From JACKIC01 sp964543795 (GTDB lineage Bacteria; Planctomycetota; UBA1135; UBA2386): a DNA stretch of 64,000 nucleotides. Below are positions 25,707 through 35,000 of the stretch, one piece after another; the stretch's first letter is position 1, and every line of letters begins with the position of its first letter. The notes below the pieces were generated by a model. That model had not been told where the DNA came from. It worked only from the letters and a program-made list of their open reading frames with translations, and did no database searches. The position numbers and the translations under genes are program-made. The stretch is taken from the NCBI GenBank assembly GCA_964543795.1, contig CAZIZN010000012.1, positions 1-64,000 on the forward strand, read 5' to 3'.

Positions 25707-27056
25707 ATGCCGCTTGCCGCCATGAGCACACGAACACGCTTCCGCGTCCACCACCTCTGCCTCGTCGTTCTCACGGTACCTCTCCTCGGACAGGATCCCG
25801 GCCGCACGCGTGCGCTGGAGCGTGCTGCTGAGGGACTCGAGTCTCCCCAGGAGCCTCGGGTGCAGCCGGCAGGCGAGAAGCCGACGTTCCGCCTCGTCGA
25901 GCTGAGTCTGGACTTGATGGCAGCGGTCGGCACCTCGACGGAACGCGACAGCGTGCTCAGCGACCTCAAGGGCGGGGCCCACGACCCCAAGAAGCGCGGC
26001 TTCACGCTGCAGAACGCCGAGTTGTCGCTGGTCGGCGCCGTCGACCCGTACTTCACCGGGCACCTCTACCTCATCACGCAGATCGACCCCGACGAGGGCG
26101 AGACGATCGTCGAGCTCGAGGAGGCGTACCTGCGCTCGCTGGCCCTGCCCGGAGGTTTGCAGCTCAAGCTCGGCACCTACCTGACGGAGTTCGGCCGCAT
26201 CAACGACCGCCATCCGCACCAGTGGGACTGGCAGGACCAGCCGGTGATCCACTCGCGCGTCTTCGGCGGCGACGGCATGCGTGGACCGGGCGCGCGATTG
26301 TCCTGGCTGATCCCGAGCGAACGCTATCTCGAACTCATCGTCGGCGCGCAGAACGCCAACGGCGAGACGATGGCCAGCTTCGCTGCGAACGACGAATTCT
26401 ACGAGGAGCGCCCCATCGGCGGGCGCTTCTTCGTCGAGAACGAGACCCGCGCCCTGTCGGACATGGTCTACAACGCGCGCCTGCTGTCGACGTTCGAGCT
26501 GGGCGAGGAGACCTCGCTGGACCTCGGTGCGTCGATCGCCGTCGGGCCCAACGCGACCGGTGGCGGCGGCGACACGCTCGTCTACGGCGCGGATTTCGTG
26601 ATGCATTGGCGGCCTGAGACCGCCACGCGCGGCTGGCCGTTCTTCAAGCTGCAGGGCGAGTTCCTGGCGCGCGACTTCGACGCCGACGAACAGGTCGACG
26701 ACAGCGATCCGCTGAACCCCGTGACGCTGCCCGGCGAGACGTTGCAGGACTACGGCGGCTACCTGCAGGGGCTCTACGGGTTCGCCGAGAACTGGGCCGC
26801 GGGACTGCGTGTCGAATTGGCGACGGGCAGCGGCGACAGCTACGACGCGGACTCGCAATCGTTCGGACGCGACTCGGATCCCTATCGGACCGATCGGATG
26901 CGCATCTCGCCGATGCTGGCGTACCACCCGTCGGAGTATTCTCGCATCCGCATCCAGTACGACTACGATGAGAGCGATCACCTCGAAGACGACGTGCATT
27001 CGATCTGGCTGGGCTTCGAGATCCTGATCGGCGCGCATCCGCCGCACAGCTACTGA
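25707..27056 (+). CDS. Outer-membrane porin-like protein of the metal operon
   Basis: 449 residues with a signal peptide (VHHLCLVVLTVPLLGQD). ATG codons at 25707 and 25722 are both possible; the first has a weak GTGAG ahead. The mature protein alternates hydrophobic and polar residues as in beta-barrels (FTLQNAELSLVGAVDPYFTG, LEEAYLRSLALPGGLQLKLG, FGRINDRHPHQWDW), with aromatic girdles and an acidic loop region. It ends in a strand-like WLGFEILIG. It sits 19 bp before a metal-binding-protein gene, so it probably lets zinc or manganese, or a chelate, across the outer membrane. That link is inference from position. Confidence 0.82.
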   Translation: MPLAAMSTRTRFRVHHLCLVVLTVPLLGQDPGRTRALERAAEGLESPQEPRVQPAGEKPTFRLVELSLDLMAAVGTSTERDSVLSDLKGGAHDPKKRGFTLQNAELSLVGAVDPYFTGHLYLITQIDPDEGETIVELEEAYLRSLALPGGLQLKLGTYLTEFGRINDRHPHQWDWQDQPVIHSRVFGGDGMRGPGARLSWLIPSERYLELIVGAQNANGETMASFAANDEFYEERPIGGRFFVENETRALSDMVYNARLLSTFELGEETSLDLGASIAVGPNATGGGGDTLVYGADFVMHWRPETATRGWPFFKLQGEFLARDFDADEQVDDSDPLNPVTLPGETLQDYGGYLQGLYGFAENWAAGLRVELATGSGDSYDADSQSFGRDSDPYRTDRMRISPMLAYHPSEYSRIRIQYDYDESDHLEDDVHSIWLGFEILIGAHPPHSY

Positions 27057-27075
27057 GGAGCGCGGAGGGCAGCAG

Positions 27076-28164
27076 ATGCCACGGAACCTCATGATCTTCC
27101 CCCCACCCGGTCTTCGCCGCCCGTCGCGCGCCTTGCCCTTCGCGCTGCTGGCCTGCGTGGTCGCGCCTGCGCCCGCGCAGGAGGCCGCGCCGCATCGCGT
27201 CGTGGTCACGACCCCGGACCTCGCCGCGCTCGTGCGGGCGATCGGCGGCGAACGCGTCGACGTCGAGTGTCTCGCCAGGCCTGCCGAAGACAGCCACTAC
27301 GTCATGGCCCGGCCGAGCATGACCCGTTCGCTCGCCGACGCCGAACTCCTCGTCGAGATCGGCCGCGACCTCGAGATCGGCTGGTTGCCCGTGCTCGTGC
27401 AGCAGTGCCGCAACCGCGCGGTGCAGACCGGGCAGCCCGGCAGGTTCGTCGCCGCCGACCACGTGCGGGCGCTGGGCGTGCCGAGCGCGGGGACCGATCG
27501 GCGGCACGGCGACGTGCACGCCAGCGGCAACCCGCACTTCCTGCTCGACCCGCTGTGTGGCCTGCAGGTGGCGGCCGCGCTGCGGCAACGCATGACGGAG
27601 CTCTGGCCGGCCGACAAGGAAGCGCTGCAAGCCGGCTTCATGGCGCTGCGCCGGGATCTGGCGGTCGGCATGGTGGGTGCGGTGCTCGCCGAACGGTACG
27701 GCTTCGACGCCGAGCGCCTGGCGCTGCTGCACGGTGCCGGCAAGTTGCGCGACGTGCTCCTGGCGCAAGGAGACGCCGGTGACCTGCGCGGCTGGTTCGC
27801 CGAGATGGAGCCGCTGCGGGGCAGCCGGTTCGTCGGCGAGCACGACGTCTGGGCCTACTTCGCCGAGCGCTTCGGGCTGTCCCTGGTCGCGTGCCTCGAA
27901 CCGCAACCCGGCATCGCGCCGACGGCCAGGCACCTGCGTGAGGTCGTGGACACGATGCGCCGTGAGCACGTGGGCCTGATCCTGTCGCTGCCGTACTTCT
28001 CGCCGCGCCATGCGCAGACCGTGGCCGGCCAGACCGGTGCGTCGATCGCGCCGATGGAGCATCAGCCCGGCGCGCGCAGGTCGGACGGCACGTACGTCGG
28101 CTTCGTCGCACACAACGTCGCGGCGGTCGTCGCCGCAGCGCGCGCAGGGGCCCGCAAGGATTGA
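27076..28164 (+). CDS. Metal ABC transporter substrate-binding protein (ZnuA/MntC type)
   Basis: 362 residues with an N-terminal signal (PFALLACVVAPAPAQ). Family features are VVTTPDLAALVRAIGGERVD, the first metal histidine in EDSHYVMARP (H74), a His-rich loop RRHGDVHASGNPHFLLDP (H144, H148, H154) and a second lobe with VGEHDVWAYFAERFGL and LSLPYFSPRH. This is the cluster A-I periplasmic protein that captures Zn(II) or Mn(II) and hands it to the permease. The His-rich loop between lobes favours zinc. The gene is second in the operon, and its stop overlaps the TTG start of the ATPase gene. Confidence 0.92.
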   Translation: MPRNLMIFPPPGLRRPSRALPFALLACVVAPAPAQEAAPHRVVVTTPDLAALVRAIGGERVDVECLARPAEDSHYVMARPSMTRSLADAELLVEIGRDLEIGWLPVLVQQCRNRAVQTGQPGRFVAADHVRALGVPSAGTDRRHGDVHASGNPHFLLDPLCGLQVAAALRQRMTELWPADKEALQAGFMALRRDLAVGMVGAVLAERYGFDAERLALLHGAGKLRDVLLAQGDAGDLRGWFAEMEPLRGSRFVGEHDVWAYFAERFGLSLVACLEPQPGIAPTARHLREVVDTMRREHVGLILSLPYFSPRHAQTVAGQTGASIAPMEHQPGARRSDGTYVGFVAHNVAAVVAAARAGARKD

Positions 28165-28862
28165 GCCGCGCGGCGCTGCTCACCGTGCATGGTCTGACCG
28201 TGGCTCGGCGGCGGGTGCTGCTGCGCGACGTCACCCTGCAGGTCTTGCCCGGCGAACACTGGTGCATCGTCGGCCGCAACGGCGGCGGCAAGACCTCGTT
28301 GCTCGGCACGCTGCTCGGCCTGTTGCCGCCTCGCGCAGGTCGGATCGAACTGCTGCCCGAACTCGCCGACCGCAGGCGGATCGGCTTCGTGCCGCAGGAA
28401 CAGGACCTGTTGCCGGCGCTGCCGTGCTCGGTCGCCGAGTTCGTGACCGCCGGCTGCTGGGCGGCGCGCGGTGCACCGACGCGCGCGGCGGTTTCGGCCG
28501 CGCTTTCGTCGATGGGCATCGAAGATCTCGCGCGTGCCGACGTGCGCCGACTCTCGTTGGGCCAGCGGCGTCGCGTCTGGATCGCGCGCGCGCTGTCGCG
28601 GGACCCCGTGCTGCTCGCGCTCGACGAACCGACGGCGAGCCTGGACACACCCACGGCCGAGCGGCTCGTCGCCGACCTGCGGGTGTTCGCGGCGCGCGGC
28701 GTCTCGCTGCTGCACGTCACGCACGACCTCGACCTCGCCGAGCGCACCGCCACGCATGTCGCCGTGGTCGCCGACGGCCGTGTGCTGGCGGGACCGCTCG
28801 AATCGATGCGCGAACCCATGCGACGGCTGCGACACGGAGCCGACCGTGAGGTTGCTGGATGA
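28161..28862 (+). CDS. Metal ABC transporter ATP-binding protein
   Basis: 233 residues. Walker A is GRNGGGKTS, the Q-loop region is FVPQEQDLLPAL, the signature is LSLGQRRR and Walker B is LLALDEPTASLD, with the switch histidine in LLHVTHDLD, so the nucleotide-binding site is complete. The start is taken as TTG at 28161, overlapping the previous stop; the AAGGA just ahead is very close, and a GTG at 28185 is the alternative. The stop overlaps the permease start by ATGA, so all three transport genes are translationally coupled. Confidence 0.92.
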   Translation: MSRAALLTVHGLTVARRRVLLRDVTLQVLPGEHWCIVGRNGGGKTSLLGTLLGLLPPRAGRIELLPELADRRRIGFVPQEQDLLPALPCSVAEFVTAGCWAARGAPTRAAVSAALSSMGIEDLARADVRRLSLGQRRRVWIARALSRDPVLLALDEPTASLDTPTAERLVADLRVFAARGVSLLHVTHDLDLAERTATHVAVVADGRVLAGPLESMREPMRRLRHGADREVAG

Positions 28863-29734
28863 TCGCCGCGCGCGCCGACGCCACGTTCGAGCTGTTCTTC
28901 GACGCCTGGGCCACCGGGTTGCTGCTCGCCGTGTCCCTGCCGTTGCTCGGGGTGTTGCTCGTGCTGCGCCGCCAGATCTTCCTGGGCGCGGCCGTCGCAC
29001 AGACCGGGAGTCTGGGCATCGCGACGATGCTGTGGTTGTTCCCGGCAGCGGTGCACGCGCATGACGGGCAGTTCGTCGGCGAGTACGTGCCGCTCACCGG
29101 CGGCCTCTCGTTCGCCGTCGTCGCCGCGTTCGCGGCGCTGCGCACGGGGCGCACGCTGGCCGAAGCGGAGGCGCGCGCGGTGTGGCTGTTCCTGGCGGGG
29201 AGTTGCGGCGCGATGGTGCTGCTGGCGCAGGCGCCGCACGGCATGCAGACGGTCCAGCAGCTGATGCTGTCGTCGCTGCTGGGTGCGACGCGTGCCGATC
29301 TGTGGTTCGCGACGGCGCTGCTCGTGGTGGTCCTCGTCGTCTGGCTCGGCCTGCCGCGGCAACTGCTGCTCTGGGGAACGGACAGCGCGACGGCGCACGT
29401 GCACGGCCTGCGCCTTGCGCGACTCGACGTGGGGCTGGGCGCGCTGATGGGGCTCGCGCTCGGCTTCTCGATCCATGCGACGGGCTTGCCGTTCACGTTC
29501 GGCGCCGCGGTGTTGCCGGTGCTCGCGGCGCGACCGCTCGCCCGCTCGTTCCGGCAGGTGCTGCTCGCCGCGCCCGTGCTCGGCGCCGGCGCGTTCGTGC
29601 TCGGCTGGCGGTGGGCCGATGCCGCGGACCTGCCGCCGGGGCAATGCGCGGTGCTCGTGATGCTCGCCTTCGTGGCCCTGTCGGAAGGACTCGCCGGCCT
29701 CACGAACTGGCAACGTTCGCGCCGCGCTCCGTGA
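28859..29734 (+). CDS. Metal ABC transporter permease (ZnuB type)
   Basis: 291 residues, nearly all membrane helices, with eight or nine hydrophobic segments. Family phrases include LLLAVSLPLLGVLLVLRRQI, FLGAAVAQTGSLGIA (the ZnuB GxAxAH-like region, here with Gln) and GLPFTFGAAVLPVLAARPLA near the C-terminus. It works as the homodimeric channel of the zinc/manganese importer with the ATPase and binding protein upstream. It is the last gene of the operon. No Zur or Mur box could be picked out by eye upstream. Confidence 0.92.
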   Translation: MIAARADATFELFFDAWATGLLLAVSLPLLGVLLVLRRQIFLGAAVAQTGSLGIATMLWLFPAAVHAHDGQFVGEYVPLTGGLSFAVVAAFAALRTGRTLAEAEARAVWLFLAGSCGAMVLLAQAPHGMQTVQQLMLSSLLGATRADLWFATALLVVVLVVWLGLPRQLLLWGTDSATAHVHGLRLARLDVGLGALMGLALGFSIHATGLPFTFGAAVLPVLAARPLARSFRQVLLAAPVLGAGAFVLGWRWADAADLPPGQCAVLVMLAFVALSEGLAGLTNWQRSRRAP

Positions 29735-29924
29735 GCCGCAGCGGCGCCGACCGGGATGTCCACCTTCTGGCTCGTGCGGTGGTTCCTGACCTCGGGCATG
29801 CGCGCGGCGCGCTGCAGTGGCGACCGGGCCTGCGCGTCGGGCAAGGACTCGCCGGCGCCCAAGCGCTGGATCCAGGCAGGAATCGTGGCGGGGTCGCGCG
29901 GCGAGCGTCGCCTCACCGGGTGCC

Positions 29925-30095
29925 ATGAAGCACCCACTGCCTTCCGTTCCTGGCCGCCACGACTTCCCCCGATCCACGCGCGTCGCCGCGGCAGCGCTGG
30001 GTCTGCTGCTCGCCGCTGGCGGCGCGGCGCAATCGATCGTGCGGGACCTTACGCCGCAGGTCATCGGCCGGTCCGGGGCCCTCCCCGAGGCCTGA
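29925..30095 (+). pseudogene. Truncated secreted-protein start
   Basis: 56 residues from an ATG: the signal-peptide core RVAAAALGLLLAAGGAAQ is followed by SIVRDLTPQVIG, a common opening of planctomycete secreted repeat proteins, and then stops where the 136-bp repeat begins. It looks like a gene whose body has been replaced. Confidence 0.4.
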
Positions 30096-30196
30096 ACGTG
30101 GGTGCGGTTCGCCTTGTCGCCGTTGAGCCGCGTCCGCTGCGGCCGTCGGCTCCAACTCAGGCAGGCGTTGCCGGTGGTCCGCGCGGTTCTTGGTAG
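30061..30196. repeat. Hairpin-bearing 136-bp repeat, copy 1
   Basis: About 95% identical by eye to 30200-30331. It contains a long inverted repeat at 30122-30156 with arms GTTGAGCCG and CGGCTCCAAC around GGCC-rich sequence. Copy 1 ends three bases before copy 2. Confidence 0.9.
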
Positions 30197-30199
30197 TTC

Positions 30200-30331
30200 T
30201 CATCGGCCTGGGGCCCTCCCCGAGGCATGAACGTGGGTGCGGTTCGGCTTGTCGCCGTTGAGCCGCGGCCGCTGCGGCCGTCGGCTCCAACTCAGGCGGG
30301 CGTTGCCGGTGGTCCGCGCGGTTCTTAGTAG
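30200..30331. repeat. Hairpin-bearing 132-bp repeat, copy 2
   Basis: The second copy, with its hairpin at 30257-30291. Its right end includes the last codon and the stop of the minus-strand gene ending at 30325, so this copy is the natural 3' region of that gene. The hairpin could act as a transcription terminator for that gene. Confidence 0.9.
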
Positions 30332-31278
30332 ACCGTGATCTGCAGCGCGTTCGAAGTCACGAACGGCAGCGGCGCGAGCGAACCCGGATCGAGCACCGCG
30401 AGCTGCGGCGCGAAGTAGAGGCCCTGGTACGCGGCGATGTTCGGCAGCGGGATGCCGAACGACGTGTGCCCCGAGGCCGTCGTCGCGCGCACGTTGCCGG
30501 TGCCGGTCGTGCCGACCACCGTGAACAGCGCGTCGGTGCTCTGGAAGCAGCTCGCGGTGCCGGGGATCGGCACGCTCGGGAACTGCGGGATCAAGCCGAT
30601 CACCAGGAACGCCAACGCGCCAGGGGCGAAGCCGGTGCCTTCGACGCGGAACGCGGCGTTGCCGACCGCGGGCGACTGGTTGGTGAACATCGTGCCGACC
30701 GAGTTGCTCGAACTCACGCACAAGGTGCCGAACGGGACCACGTTGGCCCGGTCCAGCAGACCGCAGTGCAGACGCGACTTGAGCGCCGTGGTGCCAGCGG
30801 CGACCCAGGAACCGCCCGACAGCCGCATGCTGGCCATCGTCGCGCCGCCCGGCTCGATCGGCGGCGTTGACCAGCCCGGTTCGGTGAACACGACCCAGTA
30901 GTTGGTGTTCGGCAGCAGCAGCGCCACCGAGTCGAGGCTCGCGCCCTGCCAGCTGATCGTCGGCTCGATGATCCAGGTGCCGCCGGCCAGGCGCGTGCCC
31001 GGCGTGCCGGCGGCGCTCTCGTCCCAGACCTCGACGGTCATGAAGGCGCCGACCTGGGTGGTGTAGTTGTTGCCCGTGAACACCTGCAGGGCCTGGATGG
31101 CGAGCGGCGCGGCGGGCGTGATCTGCCACGCGTAGGTGTTGGGCGCGGCGGGTGAGTAGCTGTAGATCGCGTTGCTGACCGACGTGGTCAGATCGTTGGT
31201 CGCGAAGCACGGCGGCGTCTGGGCGGCGATCGTGCTGGCGAGGGAGAACGCGACAGCGAGGTGGGCGGGCGTCTTCAT
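30325..31278 (-). CDS. Secreted protein, planctomycete surface-domain type
   Basis: 317 residues from MKTPAHLAVAFSLASTIAAQ, a clear signal peptide that sets the start. The mature region reads as a beta-rich domain (PAAPLAIQALQVFTGNNYTT, FMTVEVWDESAAGTPGTRLA, WIIEPTISWQGASLDSVALL) typical of choice-of-anchor/DUF4082-like secreted modules. It is followed by a C-terminal surface domain (FRVEGTGFAPGALAFLVIGL ... FAPQLAVLDPG). Paired cysteines suggest disulfides. It is the last gene of a minus-strand group after the kinase, 112 bp away. The 3' end carries a hairpin repeat. Function unknown. Confidence 0.78.
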   Translation of the reverse strand: MKTPAHLAVAFSLASTIAAQTPPCFATNDLTTSVSNAIYSYSPAAPNTYAWQITPAAPLAIQALQVFTGNNYTTQVGAFMTVEVWDESAAGTPGTRLAGGTWIIEPTISWQGASLDSVALLLPNTNYWVVFTEPGWSTPPIEPGGATMASMRLSGGSWVAAGTTALKSRLHCGLLDRANVVPFGTLCVSSSNSVGTMFTNQSPAVGNAAFRVEGTGFAPGALAFLVIGLIPQFPSVPIPGTASCFQSTDALFTVVGTTGTGNVRATTASGHTSFGIPLPNIAAYQGLYFAPQLAVLDPGSLAPLPFVTSNALQITVY

Positions 31279-31390
31279 GGTGATGGCGACGATGGGAAGG
31301 TCAGGGTGCCGGCGGGGTGCCGGCGACAGGGTGACGGACACGGTGGCATTGACCGGAACCGCGCCGATTCTCGCGAGAATCCGCCGATCT

Positions 31391-34285
31391 TCACCGCGCC
31401 GGTCCGTGCCGCAGCTGTTCGGCCACGAGGCGTTCCAAGGACGCATGCAACCGCTCGGCTTCTGCGCCGGCGGCGTCACCCCACGCGACCCCGCGCCATT
31501 CGGGTTGCCACTGCAACCAACGCAGGCGCGTCAGGATCAGGCGGCGCGAGGCACCCCTGGCGACCATGGCCTCGCAGTTCGAGAGGGCCGTGCGCAAGAA
31601 CTGCAGCGCGGCATCCTGCCAACGCTCGCGGTCCGGCGCATTCGCGGACCGCGCCGCCGCCGCCAGCGCCGCGCGACCGCCGACCATGCACGGGCCGAAC
31701 ACGTCGTCCCCCACCGCCTGGGGCAACCAGGCCGAAAGCTCCTCGACGCCCACCTCGACCTGGCCGGCGTGGCAGCGCGCCAAGGCCCGGACGACGTCCG
31801 GCCAGCCGCTGCGTTCGTGCATCGGTGGCAGGCTGAGCGTCACCTCGACCGCGTCCCGCGACGCCGCGTCCGGCAACGACCAGGCCGATACACCGGAGCG
31901 TTCGATCTGGTCCCGCATGTGTCGCGCCAGGTCGCGCGCTCCCGCCAGGTCGCCGCGGTCCACGAGCACGTCGAGCAGTTCCCCGCGCGGCTCGAGCGCG
32001 TCGGGGGCCAGCTCGCAGGCCGCGCGAAACGCCGCCTCGGCGACTTCACGTTCACCCTGGATGTGGGCGGTCCAGCCCAGCACGCGCTGCGCCGCGCTGT
32101 CCTTGGGCTGCTGCCGCGCACATCGTTGCGCCATCTGCAGGCCCTGCGCCGGGTGACCGCTGAGCAGCAGGACCTCGGCGAACCAGCTGCGGGAATAGGC
32201 CGGATCGAGCTGCAGGGCGCGCCCGAGCACCACCCCGGCAGCGCCCCACTCGTCGCGCAGGAATGCGTGCGCGTAGGCGAGGTCGGCGAGCGCGTGCGGG
32301 TCGTCCGGTCGCACGGCCACGGCGGCCCGGCCCAGGCCGAGGATCTCGTCGACCGGCGGCGTCGGCAGGCGCCGCAGGAACAGCGCGAGGTCGTGCAGGA
32401 TCCAGAAGTCGTCGGGATGGCGCGCCAGCGCCGCGCGCAACACGTTCACGGCTTCGTCGCCGGCCCCCAGGTCGAACAGGCACTTGGCCAGCAGGTTCAC
32501 GGTCGCCGCCGGCTCCTCGCGGAGCTGCGGCGAGCCCGCCAGCAGCAGCAACTCCTCGCGGTCGTCGGCGGCGAACGCGGCCCGCAACCGGTCCCGGAAC
32601 GGCTGCGGATCGGCGCGGCGCGCGATCGCCACGAGTTCTCGCCAACCGGGCATGACGCCGGGCAGGTTGCGCGCCACGCGGGCCCAGTCGTCGATGGCGC
32701 CGCAGATGGCGCCGGCGAGCGGACTGGCCTGGATGTGCGCCACCAGCTCGTCCGTCGGCGCGGCGAAGTGCAGGCCGAAGCGCGCGAACCCGCGGCGGTA
32801 GGCGTCGGCGACACCCTGGGCGCGCCGGTCGTCGGTGTAGTGCGGACGCGTCGACTCGAGCCACACCAACAGCTCCCGCAGCCGGCGCGCCGCCGAGGCC
32901 TCACGTTCGATCTGCCGCAGCAGGCTGCCGACCAGTTCCTGTTCGCCGGCCGCGACGCCATGCGACGCGGCCAACTGTCCGGCCTGTCGCGCCGCCGCTT
33001 CGGCGACGTCCCAGTGGGCGACCTCGCCGATCGGTTGTTCCCTGGCGCGATCGGCCGCCGCCCGCGCACGTTCCGTCGCCTGCGCGATCAATCGGTGCGT
33101 CTCGGCCTGCCGGTCGGAGCGATCCTGCTGCCACCACAACAGCGCCGCCGCGACGGCGATCACGGCGACCAGCAGCGCCGAGCCCAGCGCCACCACGACG
33201 CGGCGCGAACGACCGACCTGGTCGGCCCGCGCTTCGGCGGCGACCGCCTTGAGCTCGAGTTCGTAGGCGCGCTGCTCCGCGCTCTCCAGATAGGCATCGA
33301 TCGCGTCGGCGACGGCGGCCGCGTCCATCGGCCGCGCCCCCGGATCCGGGGCGAGGCACCGCATGGCGAGATCGACGAGCGAGGCGTCCGCGTCGCAGGC
33401 CTGCAGCGCCGCGCGGGCGTCGTCCTGCTGGCACTGCGCGGCCTGCAGATAGGTCGCCGAACGCGTCTCGCCCGAGTACGGCGGCCTGCCGGTCAGGATC
33501 TCGCACAGGATCGCGCCGAGTCCGAACACGTCGGTGCGCGAGGTGATCGCGGCCTCGTCGCCACGCGCCTGCTCGGGCGCCATGTAGGCGGGGGTGCCGA
33601 GGATGTGCACGGCACCGCCCTGACCGCCGGCCGCAGGCTGACGCGCCGCTGCGTCCGGGTCGATCGCGCGCGCGAACCCCCAGTCCATCACCTGCACCTC
33701 GCCGAACGCACCGACCATCACGTTGCTCGGTTTGAGATCGCCGTGCACGACGCCCTGCGCGTGCACGAACGCCAAGGTCTGGCAGACCTTTGCGAACACC
33801 GGCAGGAAGCTGCGCCAGTTCGCGAACGGTTCGGCGCGTGCTGCCAGCAGGTCGACGAGGGTGTCGCCCTCCACCACCTTCATCGTGAAGAAGGGCCTGC
33901 CGTCGGCGAGCACGCCCGCCTCGTGGATCGGCACGATGCCCGGATGCTGCAGCTGCGCGCAGATCCTCGCCTCGGCGGCGAAGCGCGCCACCATCTCCGG
34001 TTCGTCCGCATGGCGACGCGACAGGATCTTGACCGCGAGTTCACGTCCCAGCTGTCGGTCGGCGACGCGGTAGACGAGGCCGACGCCGCCGCGCCCGATC
34101 AGATCGACCACGGCGCGACCCGCGAGTTCGGTCGGGTGTTCGCCGTCGACGTCCTCGAAACGCGGCGGTGGTCCCAGCGGTGCGCCTGACGCAGCCTCGG
34201 CCGTGCCGTCGCGCGCGCGTTGCCGCCGGATCACCGAGCTGAGCCCCTTGCCGAGGTAGTCGTCGTCGTCCTTGCGGTCGCTCAC
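31391..34285 (-). CDS. Membrane Ser/Thr kinase with HGD/DWG motifs and TPR-like sensor
   Basis: 964 residues from a GTG overlapping the sigma stop by GTGA. The kinase domain is at about residues 57-335: glycine loop GRGGVG (64-69), AVK lysine at 86, and catalytic loop HGDLKPSN (181-188), which has Gly in place of the usual Arg. DWG (201-203) stands in place of DFG, and YMAPEQ is present. This variant occurs in planctomycete kinases and keeps the catalytic Asp and Lys, so it is probably active. A transmembrane helix (VVVALGSALLVAVIAVAAAL) lies near 363-382, followed by about 580 residues of helical repeats with TPR spacing (LADLAYAHAFLRDEWGAAGV). It is coupled with an ECF sigma factor, so kinase-to-sigma signalling is likely. 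Confidence 0.9.
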   Translation of the reverse strand: MSDRKDDDDYLGKGLSSVIRRQRARDGTAEAASGAPLGPPPRFEDVDGEHPTELAGRAVVDLIGRGGVGLVYRVADRQLGRELAVKILSRRHADEPEMVARFAAEARICAQLQHPGIVPIHEAGVLADGRPFFTMKVVEGDTLVDLLAARAEPFANWRSFLPVFAKVCQTLAFVHAQGVVHGDLKPSNVMVGAFGEVQVMDWGFARAIDPDAAARQPAAGGQGGAVHILGTPAYMAPEQARGDEAAITSRTDVFGLGAILCEILTGRPPYSGETRSATYLQAAQCQQDDARAALQACDADASLVDLAMRCLAPDPGARPMDAAAVADAIDAYLESAEQRAYELELKAVAAEARADQVGRSRRVVVALGSALLVAVIAVAAALLWWQQDRSDRQAETHRLIAQATERARAAADRAREQPIGEVAHWDVAEAAARQAGQLAASHGVAAGEQELVGSLLRQIEREASAARRLRELLVWLESTRPHYTDDRRAQGVADAYRRGFARFGLHFAAPTDELVAHIQASPLAGAICGAIDDWARVARNLPGVMPGWRELVAIARRADPQPFRDRLRAAFAADDREELLLLAGSPQLREEPAATVNLLAKCLFDLGAGDEAVNVLRAALARHPDDFWILHDLALFLRRLPTPPVDEILGLGRAAVAVRPDDPHALADLAYAHAFLRDEWGAAGVVLGRALQLDPAYSRSWFAEVLLLSGHPAQGLQMAQRCARQQPKDSAAQRVLGWTAHIQGEREVAEAAFRAACELAPDALEPRGELLDVLVDRGDLAGARDLARHMRDQIERSGVSAWSLPDAASRDAVEVTLSLPPMHERSGWPDVVRALARCHAGQVEVGVEELSAWLPQAVGDDVFGPCMVGGRAALAAAARSANAPDRERWQDAALQFLRTALSNCEAMVARGASRRLILTRLRWLQWQPEWRGVAWGDAAGAEAERLHASLERLVAEQLRHGPAR

Positions 34286-34959
34286 AGCGCTTCGACGACC
34301 TCGCGGCAACGTTGTTCGAGTTCCTGCGGCGACAACTCCGGGTGATGTGTGGCCATCACCGTCATCAGCGCACGACGGAACCGGCTGCGTCCCGCGGCGA
34401 GCAACCGGTAGACCTGGGCGACGTCGAGTTCCCCGATCTCTTCGGCGATGCGTTCACACGACATGCCGTCGACGTAGCGGCGGCCGAGCACGTCGAGGCG
34501 CCAGGTCGCCCAACGATCGCCCTCGGCCTGCTGCCGCATCAGCGACCACGCGGCGTCGGTGATCATCTCGGCCCAGACCCGGTCGAAGGCGCCCGACGGC
34601 GACTCTTCGGTGTGGTCGACGACGAGTTCCTCCGTCTGCAACTGCGTGGTGCGTTGGCGGCGCTGGCTGCGTTCGAGCTCGTGGGCGACGTTGCGCAGCA
34701 CCCCGCGCAGGAACGGGCGGAAGCCGCCGGGGCGGTCGCGATCGAGCCGCGTCAACGGACCGTTCGGACTGAAGATGCGCAGGAACACCTCCTGGCTCGC
34801 GTCGGCGACGCGCTCGTGCTGCGGTGACACGCGCCAACGCGCCGCGAAGTAGCCGTTCACCAGCGGGCCGTAACGCGCCCCGAACTCCTCCTGGTCGCGT
34901 GGCACCGCGGCGGCGGCACCGAGCACGAGGGACCAGCGGGTCGAGTCGAAGCGCGTCAT
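34282..34959 (-). CDS. ECF-type RNA polymerase sigma factor
   Basis: 225 residues. The start MTRFDSTRWSLVLGAA at 34959 is the standard opening of the planctomycete ECF group that pairs with kinases; an ATG 15 bases upstream adds only MSALA. Region 2 includes HERVADASQEVFLRIFSPNG and FRPFLRGVLRNVAHELER. Region 4 includes LDVLGRRYVDGMSCERIAEE and VAQVYRLLAAGRSRFRRAL. It overlaps the kinase start by four bases and begins 41 bp after the TlpA-type gene. The kinase is the obvious candidate regulator. Confidence 0.92.
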   Translation of the reverse strand: MTRFDSTRWSLVLGAAAAVPRDQEEFGARYGPLVNGYFAARWRVSPQHERVADASQEVFLRIFSPNGPLTRLDRDRPGGFRPFLRGVLRNVAHELERSQRRQRTTQLQTEELVVDHTEESPSGAFDRVWAEMITDAAWSLMRQQAEGDRWATWRLDVLGRRYVDGMSCERIAEEIGELDVAQVYRLLAAGRSRFRRALMTVMATHHPELSPQELEQRCREVVEAL

Positions 34960-35000
34960 GGCGAGCGCGGACATGCTAACTCCGCAGCCGCCACCGCCCG

